Assembly (NCBI GenBank): GCA_037367405.1
Contig: JAZKJV010000094.1
Coordinates: 124,001-188,000 of the forward strand
Source of the DNA: Ottelia alismoides
Lineage: Eukaryota > Streptophyta > Magnoliopsida > Alismatales > Hydrocharitaceae
DNA length: 64,000 bases
Reading direction: 5' to 3'
Shown: positions 29,728 to 42,301 of the stretch, one piece after another
Position numbering within the stretch: position 1 is the stretch's first letter
Layout: the number at the start of each line of letters is the position of its first letter
Translations under genes and position numbers: made by a program
The notes under the pieces: model-generated
What the model saw: the letters and a program-made list of their open reading frames with translations, nothing else
What the model was told of the DNA's origin: nothing
The model's database searches: none

Positions 29728-31692
29728 ATGATGGGCAGACGGTCTCTTAGGCAGCCTCTGGCTTCACCGCTTTCGGGCACGTCTGCCTCATCATCTAGGT
29801 TGGCCCGCGAGAGCCAAGACCAGCTCTCCGAGCCCGAGTACGACTCCGTCCTGTTCCCCCTTGACCCCCTTTCTTTCCTGCCTGAGAGACACGAGCCCGA
29901 GGAGAGACTGATTGATTTGACAGCACCTGAGTTGGGCTCATTTGATTTTGCAGATGTCGCCATGGCCGGCAGTTCAGATGATCACTCCCGTCAGCCCGAG
30001 CATTTTGTACTAGACCAGGGAGCGATCAACTCCACCCTGATCGTATCACTTGAGACAGTTCAGCAGCAGTTACGCGATCAGGGGGCATTCATGATAGAGA
30101 TGAGGCGAGAGTTGGAGAGGCTCAGAGCAGAGAGAGACCAGCAGAGCGAGCCTGAGGAGATACCTGATGCAGAGGCACGAGCCGCAGCAGCCGCAGCAGC
30201 AGCATCAGCCGCCGTCGTAGCGGCAGGCGCCGCGGCAGGAGGACCACCACGACCGATGCGGGAGTTGCACAACCCCGGATCGACACTCATGCATCATTGG
30301 GTAGTGGTACCGGCGATCGCGGGGGACTTCAAGTTCCCCCCGAACACTTTGCAGTTACTGCCCCGTTTCCACGGACTTGCCACTGAGGAGCCCCACCTCC
30401 ACCTCCAGGAGTTCCTGATGATCTGCAGCACTGTCCACGATCGCCACGTGGACCAGGACACGATCCGGATGATAGCCTTCCCTTTTTCACTGGCAGATAG
30501 AGCAGCCACCTGGCTGAAGCATCTAGGGAGGTTTGTCTACACCTGGGAGCATCTCCGCACCGAGTACTTGAACAAGTACTATCCACTCGGGCGGACGAAT
30601 GCAGCGAGGGCCCTGATCAGCAACTTCTCCATGTTCCCCAACGAGCAGTTTCATGAGGCATGGGAGAGGTTTCGAGAGCTCCTAGACAGATGCCCGCACC
30701 ACGACATCTCCAAGCCGAACCTAGTTCAGAGCTTTTTCAGCGGGTTGACGCCAGAGTTTCAGGGTCTGGTGAACGCTTCTTGCGGCGGGTCCTACTTTGC
30801 CAAGGACCACGACCAGGTCTGGACCATCTATGAGGAGATGGCCGAAAACTACATGGTGATGTCCCAGACCAGGTTGTATACTCAGAGACCCCAGCCACAG
30901 CAGCCAGGACCCGTGCAGTACCAGCGGATAGCACGGGTAGATGCAGGTCCATCCGGTTCGTCCGCAGTCGCAGCAGCACAGGCAGAGTCGACAGCTGCGG
31001 ACATGGGCATTATCAGCGAGAAGTTGGACCGCATGGAGCTGATTGAGAAGAAGCAGTGCCAGAGCATCACTCAGATGGAACAGATGGCACAGGTTCTGAG
31101 CGACATGAAGACCCAGCTCATGTGTCTTCAGGAGGCACAAACGGCTCCTCAGCCCCGTCTTCAGTCGCGAGGCGACTCCGGCAGCAGCAGCAGCTCGTCC
31201 CAGCGCTCCAGCACCCTTGTGCAGCCTAGACAGGTTCACCTTGTACAGGCGGAGCCGTACCAGCAGCCGCAACCCACCAACCAGTCCCCACCATCTCCAG
31301 AGATGCAGATGGTGGTCTACCAGCCGGACCAGCCTCTGGCAGTACTCTCGCCAGCCCCCTATGATGTCGAGCCATTGATGGATGTCAACGGGATTTGGTA
31401 TGACCGCCCCCAGCCTGGGATCCGACGAGACCATCCCGTATTCAGGTGGGGGAGTGGTGGTGCCCAGCCTCAGCAGCAGCCGTCAGGACAGGGAGGGCAG
31501 TACTCCCAGCAGAGAGATCACCAGCAGCCTCAGCAGCAGCCCCCAGCATACCAGCAGCACCAGCCATCATCCTTCGTTCCTCGTCCCTATCAGCAACAGG
31601 GACAGTCGTGGAGACGTGAGCAGCAAGCTCACCCAGTTCAGCAGCAGCACCCTTCCTCATACCCCTCTTACCACCAGCAGCAGTTCCAGTAG
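29728..31692 (+). CDS. gag: Gag region of element 2
   Basis: 654 codons from MMGRRSLRQPL to TAG at 31690. Same order as element 1: coiled coil, poly-Ala run (here with Ser, Val and Gly interruptions), Gag core (FPFSLADRAATWLKHL, RCPHHDISKPNLVQSFF), second coiled coil, and Gln/Pro-rich tail. It lacks a CCHC knuckle. The stop falls at a Gln that is CAG in elements 1, 3 and 4, four codons downstream of the element 1 stop, so the two stops arose separately. Confidence 0.87.
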   Translation: MMGRRSLRQPLASPLSGTSASSSRLARESQDQLSEPEYDSVLFPLDPLSFLPERHEPEERLIDLTAPELGSFDFADVAMAGSSDDHSRQPEHFVLDQGAINSTLIVSLETVQQQLRDQGAFMIEMRRELERLRAERDQQSEPEEIPDAEARAAAAAAAASAAVVAAGAAAGGPPRPMRELHNPGSTLMHHWVVVPAIAGDFKFPPNTLQLLPRFHGLATEEPHLHLQEFLMICSTVHDRHVDQDTIRMIAFPFSLADRAATWLKHLGRFVYTWEHLRTEYLNKYYPLGRTNAARALISNFSMFPNEQFHEAWERFRELLDRCPHHDISKPNLVQSFFSGLTPEFQGLVNASCGGSYFAKDHDQVWTIYEEMAENYMVMSQTRLYTQRPQPQQPGPVQYQRIARVDAGPSGSSAVAAAQAESTAADMGIISEKLDRMELIEKKQCQSITQMEQMAQVLSDMKTQLMCLQEAQTAPQPRLQSRGDSGSSSSSSQRSSTLVQPRQVHLVQAEPYQQPQPTNQSPPSPEMQMVVYQPDQPLAVLSPAPYDVEPLMDVNGIWYDRPQPGIRRDHPVFRWGSGGAQPQQQPSGQGGQYSQQRDHQQPQQQPPAYQQHQPSSFVPRPYQQQGQSWRREQQAHPVQQQHPSSYPSYHQQQFQ

Positions 31693-32169
31693 CCTCACCC
31701 CCAGAGAGGCTACCCGCCGGGCTCCCACGAGAGTCCCGCTTTAGATGATATCGCCCGCCTCCTCACGGACCAGCAGGCCACATTCAGACGGGAGATGGAC
31801 GAGTTCCGCCAGGAGATGCGGAACTTGGTGAGAGGGAAGGCCGCCATTCCAGCTCAGATCGAGCCGAATCCGAATAACCTCAAGAGGAAATCTGAGCAGG
31901 TAGTACACACTAAGTTTGCCACTCCTAGTGACCCATTTGTTGATACATCTTCGGATCTATTTGATGCTGATTTTGTCACACTTAGGAGCGGTAGGACCCC
32001 AGCAGGCGGCGGCGCCTCATCTGAGCTTCACCACGAGGATACTTCAAAGGCGCCACATGAGGAGGAGGAGAGCGGTACTGAGGCCGCTCCAGATGATGAT
32101 GGTGGCACTGATGCCACCAAGGATGCTGATCCCACCAGCGGTACTGAGGCCGCCGCTTCACCAGTTTGA
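31693..32169 (+). pseudogene. Gag-PR linker of element 2, first segment
   Basis: An open frame after the TAG carrying SGTEAA / GGTDATK repeats. It ends at TGA (32167), where elements 3 and 4 have CGA, a CpG-type transition. No enzymatic domain. Confidence 0.75.
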
Positions 32170-33948
32170 GGAGGTGGTACTGATGCCACCCGTTTAGCCG
32201 AGCCAGCCCGCGGTACTGATGCCGCGAGACATCTACCAGTAGCAGCAGCAGCAGAGCCAGCCAGAGGTGGTACTGAGGCCACCGGTGTTTGTGTTGAGAG
32301 AGATGTAGTCTTTCCTCGCCTTGATGTATCTCAGAACTTTGGTTTGAATAAAGGAAAAGGTTTAGTTTCTTCTGGTCCCACTGTGGTGCATGATGTATGT
32401 GTGGATCCGGCCGTCGAGCCGTCTAGGTCTTTTCCTAGTCCTTCATCTGCGAAGGACCCTGTGATCCCCTTCCCTAGAGCCCTTCAGATGGGGAAGGGGA
32501 AGAAAAGAGAAAATGATCCAAAAAAGAGAGTTCAGGAGGAATTCAGCCAGAGCATGATAGATAGATTCCACATCCAGCTGACCCTCCAGGAGGCTTTGCA
32601 GCACATCCCCCTTCTCCAGCGTTCTTTGAGAGACAGGACCAAAGTCAGGAGGAGGAGGAGGAACCACACTTCAGAGATACATGTGCTGACGAAAGCCACG
32701 TGTTTTGCGATCCAGAACCGACTGCCAGCCAAGAGGCCAGATTCAGGGGCCCCGTATGTCAGATGCCAGATCAGTGAGCAGAGGTTCGACCGTACTCTAC
32801 TAGATAGCGGATCGTCGATCAACCTTCTTCCGGCAGCCCTTCTCGACCGCTTCGAGTTGGGCACTCTTCGACAGAGCAGGACAGTTCTTCAGTTCGCTGA
32901 TCGATCTGTCAAGAGGCCGAAGGGGTTATTACGAGACGTTATCGTCACGATTCAGGGCCTGAAATTCCCCGTGGACTTCGTAGTGTTGGACATGGAGATC
33001 CCTGTCTCAGTAACCGATACTCCCATCATCCTTGGTCGTCCGTTCTTGGCCACAGCCAAGGCGGTGACTGATCATGATAGCGGAAAGGTGTACTTTCACG
33101 TCGAGGGCGAGAGTATACAAATAGAGACGGTCGAGGACTACAGAGCTAGAGAGAGAGCCCGCTCAGATGCGAGTACAGATTCAGAGCAGCTGACAGACGT
33201 AGAGCCAGACATCCACCAGGACTGTGATTTTGTGATCACAGACGATGAGGCAGCTTGGGCAGATCCTGCAGCACAGACCATCCTCTCATATTCAGATACA
33301 GCTGATGCCGAGATGATAGCAGAGGAGAGTCTGGAGAGCACAACCTTGGTTCAGGGTACCATAGAGGCAGCAGAGCCGGTCCTTGATCGCGACACGGATT
33401 TCAGTGATGGTGGTGCTGAGGCCACCTTGAGTTACGGTGGTACTGATGCCACCGCGGTTGATACAGATCCCTCAGATTCAGAGTGTGATTGGGCAGATTG
33501 TGATGATCAGATGCCAGACTTGAGTCCACCTGAGCCTACAGATGAGGAGGAGGCAGATGCAGAGCAGACCAGAGACAGTGCAGTTGAGCAGCCTTCCCCC
33601 GAGCCAATTTGCGAGAGTGCGCTTTCTTTCTCCCAGGCAGATTTGGCAGACTTAGCAGCATTCACTCACTTTCTTCCACAGCCAGATTTGCCAGCACCCA
33701 GCATTCCAGAACTGAAGCCGCTCCCAACTTCGCTGAAGTATCGGTTCCTTGCGGGCGAGCCAGAGATGTACCCAGTCATCATCTCCGCCGAGTTGACTGG
33801 AGAGCAGGAATCCCGTCTGATGGGGGTTCTTGAAAAGAACCGCAAGGCGATCGGATGGAGCGTAGCAGATCTCCATGGGATTAGTCCATCAGTGTGCTCC
33901 CACCATATCTATCTCGAGGAGGGGGCGAAGCCGTCGCGTGAGTTCTAG
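32170..33948 (+). pseudogene. PR and acidic linker of element 2
   Basis: Same frame. It contains GGTDAT repeats, the protease ([26 protein letters not shown]), and an acidic linker with SDASTDSEQLTD and a second GGAEAT / GGTDAT pair. It ends at TAG 33946, where element 1 has CAG; the next codon also shows C to T (CGG to TGG). Confidence 0.82.
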
Positions 33949-35916
33949 TGGCGACTGAACCCCAACCTGAGAGAGGTTGTGATGAAGGAAATATCAAAAT
34001 GGTGGAGTGCAGATTTTATTTATCCCATTTCCGACTCCAAGTGGGTCAGCCCCTTGCATGTGGTGACCAAGAAGACGGGCATCACGACTGTGATCAGTGA
34101 GTTGGGAGAGGAGATTTCTACACGAGTACCCACCTCTTGGAGGGTCTGTGTTGACTACAGAAGACTCAACCAGGCCACCAAGAAGGACCATTTCCCCCTG
34201 CCTTTTATTGACCAGATCATTGAGAGACTGGCAGGGAAGAGCCATTATTGCTTCCTGGATGGGTACTCGGGCTATAACCAAGTGGCCATCGCTCCTGAGG
34301 ATCAGGAGAAGACCACCTTTACCTGTCCCTTCGGCACATATGCTTTTCGACGCATGCCATTTGGGCTATGCAATGCCCCTGCGACTTTTCAGAGGTGCAT
34401 GCTGTCGATCTTCTCGGACATGGTAGGGGAGTGTTTGGAGGTCTTCATGGACGATTTCTCGGTCTACGGCGACGGATTCGACTCCTGTCTTGACTGCCTA
34501 GACCGGGTACTCCAGCGATGTATTGAGTATCATTTGGTTTTATCTTGGGAGAAGAGTCACTTCATGGTGACTCAAGGGACGGTGCTTGGCCATATCATAT
34601 CCAACAGGGGCATGGAGGTTGATCCGGCCAAGGTTGATGTCATTAGGAAACTCGCACCGCCGTCCAATCTGAGGCAGCTACGGTCATTCCTGGGGCACGT
34701 TGGATTTTATAGGAGATTTATTCAGGATTTCAGCAGGATTGCCCGACCGTTGACTGACCTCTTGACGAAAGACACTGAGTTCCTTGTCGATGACAAGTGT
34801 CTTTCGTCCTTTGCGACTCTCCAGCAGTGTGTCATTGAGGCTCCTGTCCTTCAGCCGCCTGATTGGTCTCTCTCATTCGAGATCATGACAGATGCCTCTG
34901 ATTTTGCCGTAGGGGCAGTGCTGGGACAGAGGAGGGATGGAGTTCCATTTGCCATACACTACGCTAGCCGCACATTGGATTCCGCCCAACGGAATTACAC
35001 GGTCACAGAGAAGGAGATGCTAGCTGTAGTGTTCGCCCTAGATAAGTTCAGATCGTATATCATTGGATCTAGAGTGACTTTGTTTACAGATCACACTGCC
35101 ATCAGGTACCTCATGGCAAAGAAGGATGCCAAGGCCAGACTGACTAGATGGATCCTTCTACTCCAGGAGTTCGATATTGAGATCAAGGATAACCCTGGAG
35201 TCAAGAATGAGGTGGCGGATCATCTCTCCCGTTTAGAGCAGCCTGAGGAGACTGAGTATATTGACCCTATTCGAGATACCTTCCCAGATGAGGCGATCCT
35301 TGCTATCGCCTCACTCCCGTGGTACGCCGATATTGTGAACTTTCTCGTTGCTGGGAAAGTCCCACAAGTTTGGCCCAGGCAGAGGCTTGAGACCTTCCTT
35401 GCGAAGGCCAAGTCCTACCATTGGGAGGATCCCATCCTTTACCACGAAGGAGGGGATAGCGTCTGGCGTCGGTGTATTCCTCAGGAGGAACACCATAGCG
35501 TCCTCACTTACTGCCACAAGCTTGAGGCAGGAGGACATCATTCTGGGAGGAGAACGACACAGAAAGTGCTCCAATCCGGCTTGTGGTGGCCTACCCTCTT
35601 CAAGGACTCAGATGAGTTCGTGAAGAGGTGTACTGACTGTCAGAGGATGGGCACTTGTGGACAGCGTGATATGATGCCGATGCAGCCCATTCACTTCTGT
35701 GAGGTTTTTAACGCATGGGGCATCGATTTCATGGGTCCATTCCCTAAGAGTCAGGGATTTGAGTACATTCTGTTGGCCGTGGATTATGTGAGTCGTTGGG
35801 TGGAGGCTATCCCCACCCGAGCCGCTGATGCGAGGACAGTTTGCAGATTTTTGAGGAAGCATATCATCACGCGGTTCGGGGTTCCACGAGTTCTGATTTC
35901 TGATGGGGATCTCACT
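33949..35916 (+). pseudogene. RT, RNase H and integrase core of element 2
   Basis: Open frame with [22 protein letters not shown] at 34444-34455, RNase [16 protein letters not shown], the HHCC finger, WGIDFMGPF and the second catalytic Asp in SDGD. One G is missing from GATGGGGGATCTC (near 35914), which shifts the frame between the second and third integrase acidic residues. Confidence 0.85.
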
Positions 35917-36599
35917 TCATCAACGACCAGGTGAAGGCACTTGCTAGCGAGTTCGGTATAGACCATCGCGTTGCTACACCTTACCATCCACAGACGAATG
36001 GTCTAGCCGAGATGTCGAATAGGGAGATTAAGACTATATTGCAGAAAGTCGTCCGCCCTGACCGAAAGGATTGGTCACAGCTTTTGGACTCGGTCTTGTG
36101 GGCATATAGGACGTCGTTCAAGACACCTTTGGGCACATCTCCCTTTCGCCTCGTGTATGGCAAGCCATGCCATTTACCTGTTGAGCTGAGGCACAAGTCA
36201 CTTTGGGCAGTTACAGATATTCTGATGGATCCAGATGGTATGGGAGACCAGAGGAGGGCAGAGTTAGCTGCCCTGGAGGAGCATAGAGATGCAGCTTTCT
36301 CAAGCAGCCTACATTATAAGGAGAAAGTGAAGGAGTGGCATGATTCTCATATCAGCCACAAACATTTTGAGATTAGACAGAGAGTATGGCTGTTTGATGC
36401 GAGGCTACGATTATTTCCAGGGAAGCTACAGAGCAAATGGAAGGGACCTTACTTGGTCAGGAAGGTACACGACAACGGTAGCATTGACATATCTGAGTTG
36501 TCTTCTGAGAGTACCTTTCGAGTGAACGGCCAGCGGCTCAAGCCATTTCTAGATCATGAGCCGCGGGTCGTTGATCTTGCCCCTATTCATTTTGCGTGA
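35917..36599 (+). pseudogene. Integrase C-terminal part of element 2 (shifted frame)
   Basis: Contains [20 protein letters not shown] with the third catalytic Glu, the GPY/F module ([11 protein letters not shown]), and the normal terminus PIHFA at TGA 36597-36599. It is intact apart from being out of frame with the preceding segment. Confidence 0.82.
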
Positions 36600-36730
36600 G
36601 ATGTGGTCATTGACTCACATCTAATGCATCTCACGCCTGAGTTTCACTGATCTTCCGCCTTGTATAGATCCAGATGTCCATATCACCACATTCTTTAGTC
36701 CCACATCCCTTTCTTCATCTTCTGATTATG

Positions 36731-36938
36731 CTATACTTAGGGTGCACTTTACCCTAAGTATAGGGCGGATGTGAGACCTTTTGGGTATTTCTTTTGTTTC
36801 TGTTTACCCATGTTTCTGCTACCTATACTTAGGGACATTTCACCCTAAGTATAGGGGGGGTAGACCCCGTACATTCTCCACTCAGTTTTCCCTTAGTATA
36901 CAACCTGCTATACTTAGGGTTATTTGATCCTAAGTATA
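36731..36938 (+). repeat. Polypurine-motif hairpins of element 2
   Basis: Stems at 36731-36763, 36833-36864 and 36908-36938. A fourth CTAAGTATAGGGGGG lies near 37070. The first hairpin's G run is broken (GGGCGG). Confidence 0.85.
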
Positions 36939-37755
36939 GGGGGAAGAACCGAGCTCCTCTTGACTTTTCTATTTCATTCTTCTTTTTGTATAGCCTTTCT
37001 TTTCACTTCCCTATACCTAGCACGAGTTATGTCTTCTTCATCGCTCTTGACTCTGAGGACATCGTTCGAGCTAAGTATAGGGGGGTGTGTGTATATTTCA
37101 TATATACTTTAGCCATAACTCATACTTTGTGTGAGTGTGTTAATAAATAAAATGGCTAAAAACCACAAAAATTAAAAATTTTCATGTACATAAACTTCTT
37201 TTATTTGCACATAAATAGCTTATTTTTGTAAAAATGATTTCAAAAATCTTTTGTGTAAAATTTGTGTAAATATTTGTGTATCAAAATTATGTATATAGTA
37301 CAAAATTTTTCCAAAATGTTTTGAAAATCAAAAGTTTGCAAAAATCTTGTGTAAATGTGTGTAAATATCTTTTTGCAAAACTTGCACTTCATGCATCATC
37401 ATTTCATGATTTCAAAACATTTTTCAAAAATTTTGCATGATTGAAAAATTTGTGTAAATAAGCATCTTTTGTACATATGTATATAGTTTTTCTGGATGAT
37501 AGTTGACATTTAAACTAGCCTGGAATCAAATTGAGAAATGGAGCTTGATTAAGATCTTAATCCACCTAATTTCTAAGATGAACCTTATAGGGCTTAGGTT
37601 TAAGGCTTTTCAGGTCCATGGTGACTTAATTCTTTGAGTCCACTAGGCTATGATCACATGTCATCTCAATGAGCCTAAGTAGAGCACTTAACAACAACAC
37701 ATGACTCATATAGATTATGGCTTTACTTGGACATCCGCACTATGCACCGAGCTCT

Positions 37756-38295
37756 CTACGGATGAGGTGGTGAGGAGGCAATCTTCCTTGACTTGGGGTA
37801 GCATATGAGGGTAGTACTTCTAGGCGGAACCTCTCTTCTTCTTTTAGTGAAGGAAGTGCGTCTCAACTTGGTCTGGTTGCCATGAGGTCTAACGACAGGA
37901 GTTGTGGGTTGCAATAAAGCTTCAAAAGAGGGATAGTCTACTGGCTCAAGAGGAAAAACTCCTTGTATATATGCTGCACATGTATATGTTGTACAGATGC
38001 ACTTGAAAAAAAATGTGCAAAAAGAAAAGAACTCCAAAAAAGTGGTGGGTCTGATAGAAAATGATAATCCCACCGGAGTATGTATATAGAGTGCAATAAG
38101 CAAAGCTTGGTTTCATGATCCACCTGTTGTAGCTTGCAGCAGGGAGACTTGGCTACACTGGTCAAGCTCCCAAGGGTACTTGGCTACACTGGCCTTGACC
38201 CATTCTCTTCTTCCCCCTCTTCTTGAGCCGGTTGAACTTGAACTTAGAAGGGAATACCTCGCTCCTCGAGGAAAGAGTGGCCAGATTGAGGTCAT
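37756..38295 (-). CDS. Antisense two-exon small gene, element 2 copy (about 129 aa if spliced)
   Basis: Exon 1 is 38295-38124 and exon 2 is 37973-37756. The candidate intron 38123-37974 is 150 nt, with CAG|GTGGAT and TGTGCAG|CA. The exon total is 390 nt, so the frame is maintained. Exon 1: MTSIWPLFPRGARYSLL to LLQAT. Exon 2: YIQGVFPLEPVDYPSFEALL, then a basic stretch with RTSFTKRR, ending at TAG. By eye exon 1 differs from element 1 at 3 of 183 positions, fewer than the AT-rich flank. Function unknown. Antisense extra ORFs are known in the Tat lineage (for example Grande); whether they are related is untested. Confidence 0.5.
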
Positions 38296-38664
38296 AGAGT
38301 TACCTTGTTGGGGAGGGTTGTCAAGTTGCCATTTCTGAGGTGGAGAGCTTAGACTTCACATTCACAGGACAAGAAAAGATTCATGGTCTTCAGGGTTTGT
38401 GATTGATGACTTGTTCTGATCTGGAGCATTGAGGAGTCTTGGTTATAGATTAGTGGAACTTAGAGGCTGTTGAGTTTTAAGCTTAAGTCTAAATAAGGTT
38501 CCGACACATTAATAATCCAAAGATCTGATCGAGCTCCATACCCCAATTTAATGAAGGCAAGTTTAATAATCAACCTTGATCCATGTATATCCTCTTTTTC
38601 TTTCTCTTTCTTTCTTTTTCACTTCTTTTTCAAATAAGTGTTTGCTAAGGGACTAGCAAAGTTA

Positions 38665-38676
38665 AGTATAGGGGGG
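38665..38676 (+). other. Polypurine tract of element 2
   Basis: AGTATAGGGGGG abuts the 3' LTR. Confidence 0.85.
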
Positions 38677-41600
38677 TGATGAATACCCATTCATCACTCT
38701 ATATTCTTATATTTTAGCTACAAAAACCTTTGCAAATGCATGTAGATATATGTAAATACAAATAATTACCAAAAGCATGCATTGTGTAAAAACCTATAAT
38801 TAGCATGTTTTTTGCAAAAATAAAAGAATAAAGATTAAAAAGAAAAAAGAGGGAAATATTTAGAATAAATATTGAGCAACCTAACCCAAGGGAGGGCTCA
38901 GCATGGGCCTGACCGCATAAAAGCCAAAGTAGAGGGAGATAGGGGCTCATGTGTAAATATTTGTGTGAATAAATAAAACTATATTTTCCTCACCCAAAAA
39001 TATGCTTGTAAATACTTGTATATATTTATAAAAATATAAAAACAAAATAAAAAGTTAAAAATCAAAAAGATCAAAAATACCTCCTTTCATCATGTACATA
39101 AACCACACCTATATATTTATTTAGCTTTGTAAATATATAAAAGTAATTTTTATAATTTTTGTAAATAGTCTATGTTATATATTGTAAATAAATAAAATAA
39201 AAACAATTAAAAATTAAAATAAAATAAAAATAGAAAAATTAAAAATACAAAAATACATTGTACATATACCATGTATATAGATGTATATATATTTATTTTA
39301 CCTATGTACATAAATAATAAAAATAAAATAAAAATACCTTTTTATTCCTTATTTTATTCTATAAATAAATAAAATATAAAATAAGGATAAAATTGTATAA
39401 AAATAATATATAAAAATCAAAAATCAAAACCCTATATATATTGTATATACCTACATCTAGTACATATTATGTATATAGCCTATTTTTATTTCCAAAAATT
39501 AATTAAAAATCACCAAAAAATAGAAAAAAATAAAATAAAAATAATTCATGTTTTAAGTTTTTTGCAAAATCGGCCATTTGCTACCTTATTTTTGAGCTTC
39601 AAAGTTTAGCCACGTGGCCCGATTCCATTGGGTCCTGGGGATGTTGACCGCCCGGTCAACTAGCCCCCCCAGGACCACTTCCCACGGGTCTGAGCAGCGG
39701 ACTCGATTTCTCCAATTATTACCCGCTCGACCCGATCACCAATCCGCCAAACCCCTGGTCCGAATCCTTCGCCGTGCATCCGACATCCTCGCCGGAGCCG
39801 CTCCCTCGGGATCCGCGCGCTCCTGAGCTTGCCCGGACCCATTCTTCTCGGACCCCTAGCCTTATAAAGCCGCTGCTCCGCCACCTTCTCTCTCCATCTT
39901 TGGTCATTCGCCTCCTTCCCTGTGAGCTCCAGAGAGACCGCGAGAGTGACAGCGAGCGATTCCACCTGTTGCAGCGAGGAGAGGAGGAGGATTCCACTGA
40001 TCCGGCGACGTAGCCGCCGTAGCTCCGCCACCTGAGCGAGCTTCGAGCCTCGGGCCGAGACGTCCCTTGAGGCCAAGACCGGGAGCTTCCCCAGCTCCAC
40101 CACAGTCTCTTCGACCATTCAGGTAGCCATTTAGCTTTCCCATTTCCTTCGATTTCCAGTTACGCCCAATTTTCGCCATCGACGTATTTCTTCGATTCCG
40201 ATCATCCAGCCACCCATCTCGATCATCAGAACCGACCCACATCTTCACCTCCTCCCGACGCACCTTCGGCACCCACTCACCCAACCCAGCTCGCACAGGA
40301 GCTGGGAACCGGGCTCCTCCGTCCACCACCTTCGCCGGAGCCCGCCGTCCCGACGCACCAGCCACCTCCACATCGCCTAACCGGGTCGAGGCAATTTGCC
40401 CTCGACCCGCGAGTCTTTTGGTTCACTTTGCAGGTCAGAACGAGGGCCATCTGAGGCTCTCCGTCATTCAGCCAGAAGACCAGCTCCGTCGACCTCGCCC
40501 GAGCTCAGCGGAGCTCGGGCCGATCATCGGAGCATCGCAGCAGACGCAGGAGCGCACCGGCTTTCTTCTCCGACCATCAAAGCGCTCCGAGGAGGAGGCC
40601 AACGCCCGCACGAGCCCGGCGAAGCTCGCCGGGGACCAGTTCTTCCAGCATCCTCCAGCGTCGTTGGATCAGTCTCCAGCTCCAGATGCCATCTCCACCG
40701 TTGGTTCCTGGAGCGCCCTTTGACGTCAGATCTGAGGAGTTCGATCCGGACCGTCAGATCCACACGTGTCCTGGCCTCGACCGTTGGATCAGCTAGAGCA
40801 GTCCCAGCGCTGGAGAGCCGCCCCCATCTGGACCGTCAGATCTACACGTGGCAGTCATCCAGCCGCTCCGGTTAATAAAGGGTAATTTACCCTTAGGCCC
40901 TTATCTTTGTTTTATTTCGTATTAGTCCTGTAAATAGTTAAATTAGTTGTTTAGTTTTAGGTTTATTTGCATAGAGGACCCTGAGCTTCATGTTATTTGC
41001 ATTTATACCCTTGCCTGTTGTGGACACGTGCTTCGCCACGTGATATTTTGGGTTATTTGCAGCATATGCCCTTGTAGTTCTGGTTGTTATGAAATGAATG
41101 AAAGTTTTTAGATATTTGCACTTATACCCCTGTGCGTGATTGATTTACACATGTGCGATATTTCTTGGGTAATTTGCAAGTGAGGCCCCTGGACTTTTGG
41201 TACGTGTTACCAATAAGCCCTCGGGACTTATTTTTGTTACATTTAGGTCCCTGAGTGCCCCAGGCACGCGCTGGCACGTGTTTTGCTGGGTTAATTGCAT
41301 CGAGACCCCCAGAACTTTGGGTATTTGCATTTCAGTCCCTGTGCACAGTACCCTCTTTTTATTTTTGAATAAAATATCAAATCACCTCCAAATCCAATGA
41401 GAATTTGACACATGGCTCCTGCCATGGTGTAGGATTTTCAAGGATTTTTGAGGACATTTCTGATTTTGTTTGCTATTTTTAAAAATTCAAAAACCTATAT
41501 TTTCGTCACTGTCCAGATTGAAAAATCACAAAAAAATATGAAAACTCCCTTCAAACATTCCCTAAAAATTAGTTACTGTTTAGTTTAGTTTGTTTGATTT

Positions 41601-42301
41601 TCCAGCCAATTTTGGCTATTTTTCACCACTGGAAAACACTAAAAACTTAAAAACACCAAAAAACCCATAAAAAATTCTAGTAAATAAATTAAAAACCCAA
41701 AAATAATAAACTTGGTACCTACATTTTCCTTGTTTTACCTACTTTATAGGAAAATTACCTCCAGGCCATTTTGAGGCCCTTAGATATTTTATCTAGGGAC
41801 TTTTGGCTTGGCTGGACAGTACCATTGTTTTTAGCTACTGTTTGATTTTTAGAAAATAAAATAAACATCAGAAAATTATCAAAAATTCACCAAAAACATA
41901 AAAAAAATATAAAACACATAAAAATATTTTTGTTTTGATTTTTGGTTGATTTTTGGTGCTTGAAATAATTTGTTGAATTGTGTTCTTCCTTGCTTTTCTT
42001 ATTTTCTTTATATATTAAAAATCCAAAAAAAAATATAAAAATAATTAAAATCCACTAAAAATATTTTGTTCTTTTATTTTCTTTATTTTTACTACTTCGT
42101 AGGCCTCTCGGCCAATCCGTGCTCCTTGAGTTCAACCCTGGGTGCTATACCAGGTTAATCACGTAGCAGGACCGCTTCTTCGTTTTGATTGATTTTATTT
42201 TTCGCGAGTGGTTCATTTTTCTTGATATACATGGTCTGATCGCTTGGGTCGCAACGACCCTATTTCTGTACCTTATACCCGAGTGATCGGACCTGTTATC
42301 A
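38677..42301 (+). repeat. 3' LTR of element 2
   Basis: Starts TGATGAATACCC and ends ..GTTATCA, followed by GTCCT. TATA is at 39863, AATAAA at 40874 and paired G-boxes at 41035-41052. Differences from the 5' LTR are spread over its length, mostly transitions. Confidence 0.92.

Larger units (their letters stand above)
24610..42301 (+). mobile_element. Element 2: complete Athila-type retrotransposon nested in element 3
   Basis: 17.7 kb, with LTRs 24610-28233 and 38677-42301, primer site 28237-28254, gag-pol 29728-36599 and polypurine tract 38665-38676. It has a perfect 5-bp target duplication. LTR divergence by eye is several-fold that of element 1 (at least 50 differences, roughly 1.5-2%). Coding damage: TAG at 31690 and 33946, TGA at 32167, and a one-base deletion near 35915. 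The LTR sequence type is closer to elements 3 and 4 than to element 1. Confidence 0.93.
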